Below, in pieces: positions 38,003-47,466 of a DNA stretch of 64,000 bases. Location: NCBI GenBank assembly GCA_900469625.1, contig UBXV01000026.1, forward strand, positions 23,745-87,744, in the 5' to 3' direction. The stretch comes from Hyphomicrobiales bacterium (GTDB lineage Bacteria > Pseudomonadota > Alphaproteobacteria > Rhizobiales > Rhizobiaceae). The position numbers and the translations under genes are program-made. The notes under the pieces are model-generated. The model did not search any database, was not told the DNA's origin, and saw only the letters and a program-made list of their open reading frames with translations. Positions within the stretch are counted from its first letter, which is position 1, and each line of letters opens with the position of its first letter.

Positions 38003-38259
38003 TTTCCCCGCGTATTCGATCGTACCGTTCCCTTCTCTTGGGCATCATGGAAATTGGGTGCCGAAGCCCCTTGGGGACCATCGCCGATGCAACGGTCGCA
38101 GACGACGCCGTCATGATCCGCATAGCGGTGACAGCCGTATGTTTTTATGACGATTTTACCGGGGGCTGCCAAGCCTCGAAGACCGGAAAAATGTGAGAAT
38201 GCGTCATTTTCGACCACCCCGGCCACGCGTCGAGCTGCGGCGGGTGGGTCGCGGCGATG

Positions 38260-40929
38260 TCAGGCCGCCTGCCACCTGCGCTCGAAGATGAAGGTGGCGA
38301 GATCGTTGGCGCTCATCGGTCGGGCAAAGGCGTAGCCCTGGAGGCCGTGACAACCGAGCTCCTGCAGAATACGGGCATGCTGGCGCGTCTCCACGCCCTC
38401 GGCGATCACTTCGATGCCGAGCGAGGTGCCGATGTCGATGATCGATTCGACAAGGCGTTTTTCCGCAGGCGAATCCAGGATTGGCAGAATGAGCTGCCGA
38501 TCGATCTTCAGGCGACGCGGCGTCAACTTCAGCAGGCTGAGGATCGAGGCATAGCCGGTGCCGAAATCGTCGATCTCGATGTCGATGCCGAGTTCCTTGA
38601 TGCGCCGGATGTTCGACAGCACCGTGACGTCGCTTTCGTCGAAGGAGATCGATTCCAGGAGTTCGAAGGACAGGCGACCCGGCGGGATCTGCAACTGCTC
38701 GAGACGGTCGATCAGCCCCTCGTCGTGAAGGCGGGCATAGGACAGGTTGACCGAGACCTTCGGGATATGGATGCCATTGGCTTGCCAGCGGTAGATCTGG
38801 AACAGCGCCTGCTCCAGGATCAGCTGGTCGATGGAGGCGACCACGTTGATGTCCTCGGCGGTCTTGAGGAAGGTGTGCGGCCCGAGCAGACCCTTGGTCG
38901 GATGATCCCAGCGCGCCAGCGCCTCGACGCCGATGACTTCGAGGGTCCGGGGGCAGAACTGCGGCTGGAAATGCGCGATGAATTCCTTGTGCTCTAGGCC
39001 GCGAAGGATCTCGTCGGCGGTCTGCTTGGTCTTGAAAACGGCGGTCTTAAGGTCGCCCGTGAAGGTTTCATGCCGGTTGCGGCCGCGGCGCTTGGCTTCG
39101 TAGAGGGCGATATCGGCATTGACGAGGATCTGCGCCAGGTCGTCGGCAGGCGCAGACTGCGCCGCAATGCCGATGCTGACGCCGATGCGGCACTCCTGAT
39201 CCTTGTAACGAACCGGAACGCTCATCGCCTCGATGATCGAGGACGCGAGCCGCGCGTCGGGCTCGGCACTGTCCTCCGGGCGGACGATGACGAATTCGTC
39301 GCCACCGATGCGGGCGACGAAGTCCCTTTCCTTGGCGTTGGCGCGCAGCAAGGCGGCCGCATGGCGCAGGATTTCGTCGCCGGCGGCATGTCCGAGCGTA
39401 TCGTTGATCTGCTTGAAGCGGTCGAGGTCCATATGGAAGATGCTGAGCCTTGCTTGCTCGTCGAAGTGGTGGCTCCTGTCCGCCAGCACCTGATCGAGAA
39501 AACGCCGGTTGGGCAAGCCGGTCAGCGGGTCGTGCAGCGCGTTGAATTCCATGCGATGGCGGGCCGCTTCCAGCTCGGCGCTGTGCGCCTCGGCCTGGCG
39601 CTTGGCTTCCGACAGCGTCGCGCGGGTCGTGATGTCGGCGGTGACGTCCCAGTTGACGCCGACGAGCTTCCTGCGGCCGTCGGCACCGCTATAGACGGAG
39701 CCGACCGCACGAATATGGCGAAGGGTGCCGTCAGGCAATTGCACCCGAAACTCGGAATTGTAGGCGGCGTCGGCAAGAAGCGCCTGCGCGAACTCCTGTT
39801 CGGCTCGGGCGACATCGTCCGGATGCAGGGTGGTCTTCCAATCGTCATAGGTTTTGCGAAGCGAGCCGCTCTTGCCGTAGAGCTCCTTCATCCGCTCGTC
39901 CCAAAGCAGCTTGCCGCTCTCGATATCGAGTTCCCAGATGCCGATCTGCGACGTATCGAGCGCGATCTTCAGGCGATGCGACAGCTCCTGCAATTGCGCC
40001 TTGCTCTGCCTGAGGGCGCGAATGTTGTTTTGCCGCTCGCTCATCAATCGGCCGGTCAACAGCATCGGCAGGACGATCATCAGGCCGCCGGCGATAATCA
40101 GCGCGCGGATAAGCCAGGCGTTGCGCGTCGTCTGCGGCCAGCCGCCCTTGGGCACGGCAGCGATATGCCACGAGCCGCCGGGCAAAAGGACCGTCATCTC
40201 CACCGGGGCGTTATCGAATATCCTGGCATCGCCGAAGAAGGCGGCACCACCGCTGCCGGTGCCATCGCGCCCGGTAATCGCGATGTCGATGCCCAGCTTG
40301 GATGAGCGTAGGCCGCTGTCGTTGTAGAGACGATCGACGTCGATGACGGCCGACACGATCCCCCAGAAGCGATTGCTGCCGCCGCCGGCGTCGATCGAGA
40401 CGGGAAACCGGCCGATCAGCCCGCGGCCGCCCTGCACCAGATCGACCGGACCGGCGAGCACCATCTTGCCCGTGTCCCTGACCTTGAACACGGCGGCGCG
40501 TTGCGCGTCGTTCTTGCGGTAGTCGAGACCGATCGCCTTCTCGTTGCCCTGCAGCGGATAGGCCATGCGCACGACCAGGTTGGGGGCTGCGGCGATGCTG
40601 CGCAGCTGCGAGCGCTCGGTGAAGATGCTGCGGGAAAGGGCGGAGAAGCGCTCCTGGCTCATGGCCGGTTCGGTCACGATGGTGCCGATCAGACCGCGCA
40701 CGAGCTGGATATTGCCGTTGATGCCGGCTTCGAGCTTGGAGCGGATCGGGTTGAGTTCGCTGACAACCTGCGAGCGCACGCGCGCTTCCGAGACCACCTG
40801 GTTCTGATTGTCTGCAAGGATGCCCGCCACAAGAACGACGAAGGTGGCGATGATCGCGGGAAGGTAATTCGGCGTCAGAACCCCGGAAAGTTTCTTTCTT
40901 CCGAGATGGAGGGCATGTCTGGCAGGCAC
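38260..40929 (-). CDS. CHASE-PAS-GGDEF-EAL c-di-GMP signalling protein
   Basis: This 889-residue inner-membrane sensor starts at GTG 40929. Order: membrane helix (about 22-40), periplasmic CHASE domain (about 60-265), second helix (about 275-298), a short coiled coil, PAS domain (about 325-440, IALDTSQIGIWELDIESG), GGDEF domain with intact RIGGDEFVIV, and EAL domain with intact GVEALARW, SFELLES, DDFGTGYAS and EVIAEGVET. Both a diguanylate cyclase and a phosphodiesterase activity are therefore possible; which dominates cannot be read from sequence. It stands alone, 257 bp upstream of phaAB on the same strand. Confidence 0.92.
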   Translation of the reverse strand: MPARHALHLGRKKLSGVLTPNYLPAIIATFVVLVAGILADNQNQVVSEARVRSQVVSELNPIRSKLEAGINGNIQLVRGLIGTIVTEPAMSQERFSALSRSIFTERSQLRSIAAAPNLVVRMAYPLQGNEKAIGLDYRKNDAQRAAVFKVRDTGKMVLAGPVDLVQGGRGLIGRFPVSIDAGGGSNRFWGIVSAVIDVDRLYNDSGLRSSKLGIDIAITGRDGTGSGGAAFFGDARIFDNAPVEMTVLLPGGSWHIAAVPKGGWPQTTRNAWLIRALIIAGGLMIVLPMLLTGRLMSERQNNIRALRQSKAQLQELSHRLKIALDTSQIGIWELDIESGKLLWDERMKELYGKSGSLRKTYDDWKTTLHPDDVARAEQEFAQALLADAAYNSEFRVQLPDGTLRHIRAVGSVYSGADGRRKLVGVNWDVTADITTRATLSEAKRQAEAHSAELEAARHRMEFNALHDPLTGLPNRRFLDQVLADRSHHFDEQARLSIFHMDLDRFKQINDTLGHAAGDEILRHAAALLRANAKERDFVARIGGDEFVIVRPEDSAEPDARLASSIIEAMSVPVRYKDQECRIGVSIGIAAQSAPADDLAQILVNADIALYEAKRRGRNRHETFTGDLKTAVFKTKQTADEILRGLEHKEFIAHFQPQFCPRTLEVIGVEALARWDHPTKGLLGPHTFLKTAEDINVVASIDQLILEQALFQIYRWQANGIHIPKVSVNLSYARLHDEGLIDRLEQLQIPPGRLSFELLESISFDESDVTVLSNIRRIKELGIDIEIDDFGTGYASILSLLKLTPRRLKIDRQLILPILDSPAEKRLVESIIDIGTSLGIEVIAEGVETRQHARILQELGCHGLQGYAFARPMSANDLATFIFERRWQAA

Positions 40930-41032
40930 AAGATCACCCCGGCGGCGTCAAAAGGATTGCGAACAACCGGGATGATCCCAAACTGGTGTTAATATTTGTT
41001 GTTTTAGTTTCGGCTTTTATGTTCGGCTATGC

Positions 41033-41221
41033 TCATTTATCCGTCGTCCGCTCGGGCAGTTTCTTGCGCTTGGTTGCGGCGAGATCTTCAAGTTCGCCTT
41101 CCGTCATGGATTTTTCCATCTCGCGCGAGGCGCCCTTGAGTTCGGATTTCTTCATGTCTCCGCGTTTGGCGGCAAGCGCTGCGCCGGCCGCCTTCTGCTG
41201 TGCCTTGGATTTTGCCGGCAT
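41033..41221 (-). CDS. DUF3008-family small basic protein
   Basis: This 62-residue protein begins MPAKSKAQQKAAGAALAAKR and continues as a charged, Lys/Glu-rich, probably helical chain (KGASREMEKSMTEGELEDL). The pattern matches the DUF3008 family of small proteins widespread in Alphaproteobacteria; the function is unknown. AAGGAG lies 7 bases before the ATG, and the gene has its own 100-bp upstream region. Confidence 0.8.
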   Translation of the reverse strand: MPAKSKAQQKAAGAALAAKRGDMKKSELKGASREMEKSMTEGELEDLAATKRKKLPERTTDK

Positions 41222-41289
41222 GTCGCATCTCCTTGCGAGCGTTTGAGTTAATCAAACGCCAGCCGGGCCCGACGGTTCCAGGTTTTCGA

Positions 41290-42903
41290 TCACGATTTTC
41301 TCTCGATCATCGCCTGCAGGGTTTCGAGCCGGTCGGCCTCGTGGGGGAGCTTGTCCTGCCGCAGCCTGGCAATGCGGGGAAAGCGCATGGCGACGCCGGA
41401 CTTGTGCCGCGTCGAGCGGTTGAGGCCCTCGAAGGCGACCTCGACGACGAAGCCGAAGGCCGGCTCTGCCCTGACCGCCCGGACCGGGCCGAAACGTTCG
41501 GTGGTATTGTCCCTGACGAAGCGGTCGAGAATTTCGAGCTCGGCATCGGTGAAGCCGAAATAGGCCTTTCCCACCGGCACCAGCGTTTCCTTGCCGTCGA
41601 TCTCGGTCCAGACGCCGAAGGTGAAATCGGAGTAGTAGCTGGAGCGCTTGCCGTGGCCGCGCTGGGCATACATCAGCACGGCGTCGACATTGAACGGCGC
41701 GCGCTTCCACTTGAACCATGGCCCCTTGGCCCGGCCGGCGGTGTAGGGCGAATCCAGCCGCTTCAGCATGATGCCCTCGATGACGGGATCGGGCGGATCG
41801 GACCGCAGCTGGTCGAGCTCCTCCCAGGAGGAAAACGGCACGAGTGGCGACAGGTCGAAATGCTGCGGCGAGGCGCTCGCCACCAGTTCGCTCAAAAGCG
41901 CCCGCCTTGCCAGGAAGTTTTCCCCTCGCACGTCGACTTCATCGGAAAAGAGCACGTCATAGGCGCGGATGAAGGCAGGGTATTCGTCGAGCATCTTGCG
42001 GCTGACGGTCTTGCGGTTGAGCCGTTGTTGCAGGTCGGAAAAGGTCCGGGTGGCGCGGTTGGTGCGAGCCGTGCCGCCGACCAGCAGTTCGCCGTCGATG
42101 ATGCCGGAGAAATCGGCCGCCTCCAGCACGTCGGGAAAGGCGCCGGAGATTTCGTCGCCGCTGCGCGAATAGAGCCTTTTGGTGCCGCCGATATTGGCAA
42201 GCTGCACCCGGATGCCGTCCCATTTCCATTCGGCGGCAAAATCCTTGGGGTCAAGCCCATCGAGGTCGCCTTCGCCGACCGGCGTTGCCAGCATCACCGA
42301 ATGGAAGACGGCGGGTGTCGACAGAACCGGCCTTTCCGCCTCACCGGTAAGCCAGCGGAAGAGCGGGAGATAGGGCGGCGCCAGCCCATGCCAGAGGGTC
42401 TCGATCTCGGTGACATCCTTGCCACCCATTTCGGCCAGTGCCTGTTTGGCGAGCTTGGCGGAGACGCCGATGCGCAGGCCGCCGGTCACCAGTTTCAGGA
42501 GGGCGAAGCGCGCCGGGGTGTCGAGCCGGTCGAGCATGTCGCGAACGACGCGACGCACATGGGCGCGGCCGGTCGTCTGCAGCTTGTCGATGGCGTCGCC
42601 AAGCGGAATGTCGTCTGGCACCACGCCTTCGGGCGGCTCCCAGACCAGTGATACGGTCTCGGCGAGGTCCCCGACGTAATCGTAGGAATAGCGAAACAGC
42701 ACCTCGTCCATGCGCTCGAGCAGCAAGTCGCGGATCATCGCCGGCTTGACGGTGGCGAGCGACAGGGTGCCGGCGATCGCCGCCAGCGCATAGCCGCGGT
42801 CCGGATCGGGCGCGGATCGGAAGTAGTCCGCCAGAAGCCGGATCTTGGCGTTGCGCTGCGGGGTCAGCACGAGGCGGTCGAGCAGTTCGGCGAAGGCCTT
42901 CAT
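41290..42903 (-). CDS. ATP-dependent DNA ligase (cisplatin damage response type)
   Basis: This 537-residue ligase has an N-terminal DNA-binding domain (1 to about 205), the adenylation motif I Lys in AEWKWDGIRVQ, motif III YDVLFSDEVDV-type, motif IV IEGIMLKRLDSPYT, motif V GPWFKWKRAP and a C-terminal OB fold. It matches the family that is found linked to a partner exonuclease, which lies 3 bases upstream. The exonuclease-ligase pair acts in DNA end processing and joining; the helicase and phosphoesterase that accompany it in other genomes are not in the window. Confidence 0.92.
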   Translation of the reverse strand: MKAFAELLDRLVLTPQRNAKIRLLADYFRSAPDPDRGYALAAIAGTLSLATVKPAMIRDLLLERMDEVLFRYSYDYVGDLAETVSLVWEPPEGVVPDDIPLGDAIDKLQTTGRAHVRRVVRDMLDRLDTPARFALLKLVTGGLRIGVSAKLAKQALAEMGGKDVTEIETLWHGLAPPYLPLFRWLTGEAERPVLSTPAVFHSVMLATPVGEGDLDGLDPKDFAAEWKWDGIRVQLANIGGTKRLYSRSGDEISGAFPDVLEAADFSGIIDGELLVGGTARTNRATRTFSDLQQRLNRKTVSRKMLDEYPAFIRAYDVLFSDEVDVRGENFLARRALLSELVASASPQHFDLSPLVPFSSWEELDQLRSDPPDPVIEGIMLKRLDSPYTAGRAKGPWFKWKRAPFNVDAVLMYAQRGHGKRSSYYSDFTFGVWTEIDGKETLVPVGKAYFGFTDAELEILDRFVRDNTTERFGPVRAVRAEPAFGFVVEVAFEGLNRSTRHKSGVAMRFPRIARLRQDKLPHEADRLETLQAMIERKS

Positions 42904-42906
42904 TGC

Positions 42907-43917
42907 TCATTCCCCCTCGTCGTCGTAGCCGACGAGATGCAACGGTCGCGCAGCGATACCCTGAAGCTCGCACCAGCGCACCAGCGCCTCTTCGCGCCCG
43001 TGCGTGACCCAGACCTGCGCCGGGCCGATCTCGCGGATCGTCTGCGTCAGCTCCGGCCAGTCGCAATGGTCGGAGATGACCAGCGGCAGCTCCACGCCGC
43101 GCTGCTTGGCCCGCTGCCGGATCATCATCCATCCCGAGGCGAAGATGGCCAGCGGATCGACGAAGCGCCGGGCCCAGCGGTCGGCAAAGGCAGAGGGCGG
43201 CCCGATGACGATTGTGCCGGCAAAATCCTGCTTCTCGTCGGCGGCGAGCGTCGCCGGTCGCAATTCGCCAAGGTCGATGCCTTCGCCGCGATAGTAATCG
43301 CAGAGCCGCTGCAGGGCGCCGTGAATAAAGATCGGCGCATCATAGCCCTGCTCGCGCAGAAGGGCGATCACGCGCTGCGCCTTGCCGAGCGCATAGGCGC
43401 CGACCACATGGGTGCGCTCGGGGAACTGTTTGAGCGATGCCAGAAGCCGCTGCATCTCGGTGCGGTCGTCGGGATGGTGGAAGACCGGCAAGCCGAAGGT
43501 GGCTTCGGTGATGAAGACGTCGCAGGCGACCGGCTCGAAGGGGAGGCAGGTCGGGTCTCGCCGTCGCTTGTAGTCGCCCGAGACGACGATGCGCGTGCCC
43601 CGGGCCTCGACCGCGATCTGCGCCGAGCCGAGAACATGGCCGGCCGGGTGGAAACGCACGCTTACACCGTTGACGTCGATCGTCTCGCCGAGCGTCGCGG
43701 CCTGGCTCGTGCCGCAAAAGTCTTCGCCGTAGCGGATGCGCATGATGTCGAGGGTTTCGCGGGTGGCGAGTACCTGGCCGTGGCCGGAGCGTGCATGGTC
43801 GGAATGGCCGTGGGTGATCAGCGCGCGGTCGACCGGTTGCACCGGGTCGATGTAGAAATCCCCGATCTCGCAATAGAGACCTTTCGGGGCGGGATAGAGC
43901 AGGGCGTCCGGTTTCAT
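42907..43917 (-). CDS. Ligase-associated DNA exonuclease (MBL/beta-CASP fold)
   Basis: This 336-residue protein belongs to the SNM1/CPSF73-like nucleases found beside this type of ligase. It shows the metal-binding THGHSDHARSGHG, HPAGHVLGSAQI, VVSGDYKRRRDPT and VISDHCDWPEL, and ends with VWVTHGREEALVRW. ATG 43917 is preferred; the 16 residues upstream in frame are not conserved. The stop lies 3 bases before the ligase start, so the genes are cotranscribed. Confidence 0.9.
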   Translation of the reverse strand: MKPDALLYPAPKGLYCEIGDFYIDPVQPVDRALITHGHSDHARSGHGQVLATRETLDIMRIRYGEDFCGTSQAATLGETIDVNGVSVRFHPAGHVLGSAQIAVEARGTRIVVSGDYKRRRDPTCLPFEPVACDVFITEATFGLPVFHHPDDRTEMQRLLASLKQFPERTHVVGAYALGKAQRVIALLREQGYDAPIFIHGALQRLCDYYRGEGIDLGELRPATLAADEKQDFAGTIVIGPPSAFADRWARRFVDPLAIFASGWMMIRQRAKQRGVELPLVISDHCDWPELTQTIREIGPAQVWVTHGREEALVRWCELQGIAARPLHLVGYDDEGE

Positions 43918-44008
43918 GCCCTTAGAGATAGCTGGCGGAAAGGGATCCGCCAGCCGTCGCCGCAAAGTTTTTCGAACGGTCGGTGTGGCCGATCCATCCG
44001 AGACGGCT

Positions 44009-44962
44009 TCAGCCGTTCAGCGCCAGCGTGTCGCCGATCAGCTTCAGCGTTCCGGCCGCGTCGATATCGACGCAGGCCTTCTGGCTCGGCAGCTGGTCCC
44101 ACGGGCTCGGCGGGAACAGCCGGCTGTCGGGCTTCTGGATTGTCTGGCCGTCGGCAATGCCGCCGCAGACGACGCGGATGACGCCACTGCGCACCTTGAA
44201 CAGATCCGGCGCTACGACGTAGGCGCAGGCGCAGCTGTCATGCACCACCATGCCGTCGGGCACGTGCTGTTCGTAGAAGGTGATGTAGAATTGCGAGATG
44301 TCCGAAAGCAGCTTTGCCGGTGCGCCGCCGCGCGCGGCGATGTCGGCGAGCATTGATTTGGTCATCACCGTCTTGGTGGTGACGTCGAGACCGACGACGG
44401 TAACCGGCCAGGGTGCCGTCATGACGACGTCGGCAGCCTCGGGGTCGCCATGGATGTTGGCTTCGGCCGCCGGCGTGATGTTGCCGTTGACGTCGAAGGC
44501 GCCGCCCATGATCACCACTTCGCGCACCAGGGGCGCAAAGTCGGGATCCTCGCGCAGCGCCAGCGCCAGGTTGGTCATGCGACCGACGGCAACCAGCGTC
44601 ACTTCGCCGGGATTGGCGCGAACGGTGTCGATGATGAAGCGGTGGGCGGCACGCGGATCGACCGGCAGGTCGATCGTCTCGGGCACGTCGATGTTGCCGA
44701 GGCCGTCGTCGCCGTGGATGAAGGTCGGCCAGCCGACATGCGGCCGGTCCGGATTGAAGGTCTTGTCGAGACCCTTTGCCACCGGCGCCTGGATGCCCCA
44801 CTCGCGCTTCAGGAACAGCGCATTGCGGGTCGTCGTTTCGACCGAGGCGTTGCCGAAGACCGTGGTGATGCCGATGAGATCGATATCCGGATGGCGGTGA
44901 AGGAAGAGGAGGGCCATCGCATCGTCGATGCCCGGATCCGTATCAAAGATAACCTTGTGCAT
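44009..44962 (-). CDS. Inosine-uridine preferring nucleoside hydrolase
   Basis: This 317-residue enzyme hydrolyses ribonucleosides to base and ribose. The N-terminal calcium-binding signature is VIFDTDPGIDDAMALLFL, and the later features LVAVGRMTNLALAL, IMGGAFDVNGNITPAAEANI and DSCACAY (metal Asp) are present. It stands alone, convergent with nothing close, and divergent from the unknown gene at 45214 across a 251-bp region. The exact nucleoside specificity is unclear. Confidence 0.9.
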   Translation of the reverse strand: MHKVIFDTDPGIDDAMALLFLHRHPDIDLIGITTVFGNASVETTTRNALFLKREWGIQAPVAKGLDKTFNPDRPHVGWPTFIHGDDGLGNIDVPETIDLPVDPRAAHRFIIDTVRANPGEVTLVAVGRMTNLALALREDPDFAPLVREVVIMGGAFDVNGNITPAAEANIHGDPEAADVVMTAPWPVTVVGLDVTTKTVMTKSMLADIAARGGAPAKLLSDISQFYITFYEQHVPDGMVVHDSCACAYVVAPDLFKVRSGVIRVVCGGIADGQTIQKPDSRLFPPSPWDQLPSQKACVDIDAAGTLKLIGDTLALNG

Positions 44963-45213
44963 GTGTCCTTCTTTTCTTTTTCTTGCGTTTGACGGGTCGC
45001 AATGGAGGCAAGATGCCTGCGAAAGTCAATCGTGGATCGATCAGAGCCGCATTTCCCCGACCGCAAGCGGGAAAAGGCCCTGGCTCACTCTGTGTTGTTT
45101 TCGATCACAAGCCGGCAGCGGCCGCTTAAACTTTCCGAAAGGTCGCGCGCCTATCCTTGGCAGGCGCCTTCGGGCCTTGTTTCAGTTCCTGTTGTGACAG
45201 TGGAGCCACTCTC

Positions 45214-45867
45214 TTGAAGGCTATTCTCGGCAAGTTGCGCCCGTCCAAGCGGTTGCTCGTCATTCTTGTCGCGGCCTTCGGGGTGTCGGCGGCTTCAGGT
45301 GCAGCGGCCGTCTATGTCGGTCGCGACGCGCTGATGGAGCGCATGTCCAAGCCCGCCACCTCCGGTCTCGAATGCACGCTCGTGCGAACAATCAAGCGCG
45401 GCCATCACGGCCAGCGCTGGGTTCGCATGCATATCAAGACCGATCGGGCCGATGGCGAAGCGCGCATGCGCACGGCATTGCGCGTCGTCGGTGCGCTCTC
45501 CAAGTCAGAGAAGGCCGATCTCTACCAGGTCGTCGTTCTGGATGCCGCCGGGCCGGAATTGCGGGCCGAGGTCCGTGGCGCCGCGATCGGCGCGCAGGTG
45601 CTGTTCGCACCGGGCCCGCAAAGCGTTCCGGGCATGGATGAACCGTTTCGGGCGTCCTACAATAAAGGCACGGCAAACTCCGCCGGTTTCTTTCACGGCA
45701 GCACGGTCGATCTTTCCGTTGGCGACATCCGCGACATGATGGCCGGCATGGAAGATCGTTCGCCCTGCGTCGACCCCAATGCCGTTGCCGAGGCCGGCGA
45801 GGTCGTGACCGAGGCCGCAGCGGCGGAGCCGAAAGCCGAAAGCGCCGAGGCGCCGGCCGGGCACTGA
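45214..45867 (+). CDS. Membrane-anchored hypothetical protein
   Basis: This 217-residue protein is not a family I can name. A TTG start at 45214 with GTGGAG 8 bases upstream is the likely start; an ATG at 45157 in the same frame gives an unlikely Cys-rich lead. A positively charged N-terminus (KLRPSKR) and one helix (LLVILVAAFGVSAASGAAAV) suggest an N-in signal anchor. The soluble part holds single Cys residues at SGLECTLV and SPCVDP, possibly a disulfide, and SKSEKADLYQVVVLDAAG; the tail is rich in Ala and Glu. A terminator follows. It is divergent from the nucleoside hydrolase gene. Confidence 0.7.
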   Translation: MKAILGKLRPSKRLLVILVAAFGVSAASGAAAVYVGRDALMERMSKPATSGLECTLVRTIKRGHHGQRWVRMHIKTDRADGEARMRTALRVVGALSKSEKADLYQVVVLDAAGPELRAEVRGAAIGAQVLFAPGPQSVPGMDEPFRASYNKGTANSAGFFHGSTVDLSVGDIRDMMAGMEDRSPCVDPNAVAEAGEVVTEAAAAEPKAESAEAPAGH

Positions 45868-45902
45868 CGGATTGTTTGCGCAATCGAATGACATAGCCAA
45901 CG

Positions 45903-45935
45903 AAAAAAAGCCCGCCGCAATCGCGCCGGGCTTTT
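45903..45935 (+). terminator. Bidirectional terminator between the hypothetical gene and lysS
   Basis: AAAAAAGCCCG and CGGGCTTTTT flank a GC-rich loop. A- and T-tracts on both sides fit the convergent genes. Confidence 0.85.
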
Positions 45936-45959
45936 TGTTTCATGCCATCGCGGCGCTGA

Positions 45960-47456
45960 TCAATCGGCCTTGTTGCGGCGCGCCGGGAACAGGATGATGT
46001 CGCGGATCGATGGCGCGTTGGTGAGCAGCATGATCAGGCGGTCGACGCCGATGCCGAGGCCACCTGCCGGCGGCATGCCCTGGTCGATGGCATCAAGGAA
46101 CTCGTCGTCGAGCTGCTTGGCCTTTTCGCCGCGCGCATGCGCCTGCTCCAGCTGCTCGACCATGCGGGCGCGCTGCTCTTCCGGATCGTTAAGCTCGGAA
46201 AACGCGTTGCCGAGTTCCCAGGTGTTGCAATAGGTCTCGAAACGCTCGACGAGGCGCGGTTCGCCCGGAACTTCCTTGGCAAAGGGCGAGATGTCCTTCG
46301 GGAAATGGGTGACGTGCGACGGCTGGATCAGCGTCGGCTCGACCTTCTCTTCGAAGACGAGGGCGAGGCATTCGCCCCATGTCCAGTCCTTCTCGACTTC
46401 GAAACCGGCTGCCTTGGCGGCAACGCGGGCTTCCTCGTCGGTCTTCATCGCCAGGAAGTCGATGCCGGTCGCTTCCTTGACGGCATCCGGCATCGGCACG
46501 CGACGGAACGGACCCTTGAAGGAGATTTCCTTGTCGCCGAACATGAATTCGGTCGAGCCGTGGATCGACAGAGCGAGCTTCTCAAACAGCCGCTCGACGA
46601 GGTCCATGATGTCCTCGTAATCGGCATAGGCCCAGTAGCACTCCATCATGGTGAACTCGGGATTATGCCGCGTCGACACGCCTTCGTTGCGGAAGTTGCG
46701 GTTGATCTCGAACACCTTGTCGGTCAGGCCCGATACCAGCGTGCGCTTCAGGTACAGTTCCGGCGCGATGCGCAGGTACATGTCGAGCTTCAGCGTGTTG
46801 TGGTGGGTCTTGAACGGTTCGGCCGTGGCTCCACCGTAGACCGAATGCAGCATCGGGGTTTCGACTTCCATGAAGCCGTCGTCTTCCATGAAGCGGCGGA
46901 TGCCCGAGACGATCCTGCTGCGCTGCTGGAAGCGGAGCTTGGATTCCTCGTTGGTCATGATGTCGAGGTGGCGCTTGCGGTAGCGCAGCTCGATGTCGGA
47001 CAGGCCATGCCACTTCTCGGGCATCGGCAGCAGCGACTTCGTCAGCATGGTGATCGCCTGGGCGTTGATCGTCAGCTCGCCGCGCTTGGTGCGGCGCACG
47101 ACGCCGGTGACGCCGATGATGTCGCCGATGTCGATCATCGGCAGCAGTGCGCGCGCGTCTTCCGGCGTGGTGTCCTTGTGGCTGAAGATCTGGATCTTGC
47201 CGGAGGCGTCATGGATGTCCATGAACATGCCGGAGTTGCGCGACGAGTAGACGCGACCGGCGACCGTGACGACGTCCTGCGTCTCGGTGTCGAGCTCGAG
47301 GGTCTCGTACTTGGCTGCCAGTTCGGCATTGGTCATCGTGCGGTGGAAATGCGCCGGATAGACGTCGCCGATCTGTTCGCGCAGCAGCTTCAGCTTCTGC
47401 GCGCGCACTTCGGTCACGTCGGAGGAGAGGGCTGTTGTCTCGGTCTTGTCGTTCAT
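45960..47456 (-). CDS. lysS: Lysyl-tRNA synthetase (class II)
   Basis: This 498-residue class II synthetase has an N-terminal OB-fold anticodon domain (VVTVAGRVYSSRNSGMFMDI) and the catalytic motifs 1-3: FMEVETPMLHSVYGG, FRNEGVSTRHNPEFTMMECY and GLGIGVDRLIMLLT. ATG 47456 is chosen at the family N-terminus. It follows gltX by 10 bases and is probably cotranscribed with it. Many Alphaproteobacteria use a class I LysRS instead or in addition, so the class II form is worth noting. Confidence 0.94.
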   Translation of the reverse strand: MNDKTETTALSSDVTEVRAQKLKLLREQIGDVYPAHFHRTMTNAELAAKYETLELDTETQDVVTVAGRVYSSRNSGMFMDIHDASGKIQIFSHKDTTPEDARALLPMIDIGDIIGVTGVVRRTKRGELTINAQAITMLTKSLLPMPEKWHGLSDIELRYRKRHLDIMTNEESKLRFQQRSRIVSGIRRFMEDDGFMEVETPMLHSVYGGATAEPFKTHHNTLKLDMYLRIAPELYLKRTLVSGLTDKVFEINRNFRNEGVSTRHNPEFTMMECYWAYADYEDIMDLVERLFEKLALSIHGSTEFMFGDKEISFKGPFRRVPMPDAVKEATGIDFLAMKTDEEARVAAKAAGFEVEKDWTWGECLALVFEEKVEPTLIQPSHVTHFPKDISPFAKEVPGEPRLVERFETYCNTWELGNAFSELNDPEEQRARMVEQLEQAHARGEKAKQLDDEFLDAIDQGMPPAGGLGIGVDRLIMLLTNAPSIRDIILFPARRNKAD

Positions 47457-47466
47457 CGTCCTGTCC

